This document shows, in pieces, positions 49,895-50,396 of a stretch of DNA of 50,396 bases. This DNA is from Pseudomonadota bacterium (GTDB taxonomy: Bacteria > Pseudomonadota > Alphaproteobacteria > SP197), in NCBI GenBank assembly GCA_039028155.1, contig JBCCIS010000035.1, positions 1-50,396 on the forward strand, written 5' to 3'. Numbering within the stretch: the stretch's first letter is position 1; the number at the start of each line of letters is the position of its first letter. The notes beneath the pieces were generated by a model. It worked only from the letters and a program-made list of their open reading frames with translations, was not told the origin of the DNA and made no database searches. The position numbers and the translations under genes were made by a program.

Positions 49895-50396
49895 ATGAAA
49901 GCGATGGCCCTCAACGCCTACGGCGACAGCGCAGCGTTCCAGCTCACGGAGCTTCCTCAACCTGACGCGACACCCGGTCATGTGGTCGTGCGTGTCGTCG
50001 CGACCAGCGTGAACACAGTCGACACGATGATCCAACGAATGGGGCAGGAGGAACTCCCGATATCACCGGACCTGCCAGCCGTTCTAGGAATGGACTTCGC
50101 AGGAACGGTCGAGTCGGTTGGAGAGGGCGTTGTTGGCTTTGTCCCGGGCGACGAGGTCTATGGGTGTGCCGGCGGCCTGGCGAATCTGCAAGGCGCACTT
50201 GCCGAGTACATGCTGGCCGATGCCAGGTTGATCGCCCACAAACCCAAGTCGCTTTCGATGCGCGAGGCGGCGGCTCTGCCGCTGGTTGGCATCACTGCCT
50301 ACGAAGGACTCCATCGGGCAGGTGTCAAGAAGGACCAGAAGGTCCTGGTCCATGGCGGCGCCGGTGGCGTCGGACACGTCGCCGTGCAGTTGGCCA
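49895..50396 (+). CDS. Zinc-type alcohol dehydrogenase / quinone oxidoreductase, 5' part (3' end outside window)
   Basis: 167 residues visible. The MDR superfamily is recognised by VLGMDFAGTVESVGEGV (GroES-like domain), REAAALPLVGITAYEGLHRA and VLVHGGAGGVGHVAVQLA (NAD(P)-binding Rossmann motif). The catalytic-zinc Cys and the zinc-lobe Cys cluster of true alcohol dehydrogenases are absent, so it is quinone-oxidoreductase-like. GGAG lies before ATG 49895. The gene runs out of the window. Confidence 0.88.
   Translation, partial: MKAMALNAYGDSAAFQLTELPQPDATPGHVVVRVVATSVNTVDTMIQRMGQEELPISPDLPAVLGMDFAGTVESVGEGVVGFVPGDEVYGCAGGLANLQGALAEYMLADARLIAHKPKSLSMREAAALPLVGITAYEGLHRAGVKKDQKVLVHGGAGGVGHVAVQLA

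Overview
This is a GC-rich window with dense gene packing, frequent GTG starts and many genes in divergent or convergent pairs. The gene content suggests a free-living, probably marine or soil, heterotrophic alphaproteobacterium of Rhodospirillales-like character. The families behind this guess are a non-pyrrolysine MttB-like methyltransferase, class III CoA-transferase, ectoine-hydrolase/creatinase-like M24 protein, GMC oxidoreductases, TauD-type dioxygenase, an NHLP-type peptide precursor and DUF2165. No rRNA, tRNA, CRISPR array or intact transposon was recognised. Taxonomy is inferred from content only.

Layout. 0-5.3 kb: the 3' part of a GMC oxidoreductase, a 46-residue ORF, an NTF2-like protein divergent from a 3-hydroxyisobutyrate-dehydrogenase-type enzyme, an exported alpha/beta hydrolase, and an orphan Tat-exported PotD-like binding protein with a strong terminator. 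5.2-6.1 kb: two adjacent decayed genes, a phosphatase that lost its C-terminal half and an ORF interrupted by TAG. 6.3-17.8 kb: mostly single genes (GNAT, monooxygenase, APH-like kinase, exported proteins, cysteine synthase, Sel1 protein, SnoaL-like, DUF2165, cupin, methyltransferase, membrane protein, VOC, DUF1353), ending in a two-gene unit where an NHLP-type leader-peptide protein overlaps an exported nucleoside hydrolase. 18-21.4 kb: MttB-family protein, VOC protein and a DAHP synthase preceded by a complete transcription attenuator with an aromatic-codon leader peptide.

21.5-31.8 kb: dienelactone-hydrolase-like protein and MFS transporter (one operon), YtoQ, YHYH protein, a solitary HicA-like toxin, a large acyl-activating/ACP/acyltransferase fusion, then a TetR - M24 hydrolase - CoA-transferase run. 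A 24-bp palindrome lies between tetR and a divergent SDR gene. 33-41 kb: TauD dioxygenase plus pyranose-oxidase-like GMC enzyme; a peroxiredoxin, a GFA protein, an exported SnoaL-like protein and a Tat-exported amine oxidase on the minus strand; and a divergent MHS-type transporter. 41-50.4 kb: by eye less GC-rich, with long non-coding gaps that hold hairpin repeats and a histidine-kinase remnant; LysE exporter; a mipA-like - response regulator - sensor kinase operon; a CmcJ/NvfI oxidoreductase - SDR - enoyl-CoA hydratase operon divergent from a LysR regulator; and the 5' part of a quinone-reductase-like gene.

Functionally the window is a patchwork of small-molecule catabolism (methylated amines, CoA esters, amino acids, dioxygenase/oxidase substrates), transport, and regulation. 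The best-supported unusual items are the attenuator in front of the DAHP synthase gene, the NHLP-type precursor translationally coupled to an exported nucleoside hydrolase, and the three-domain lipid-activating fusion protein.
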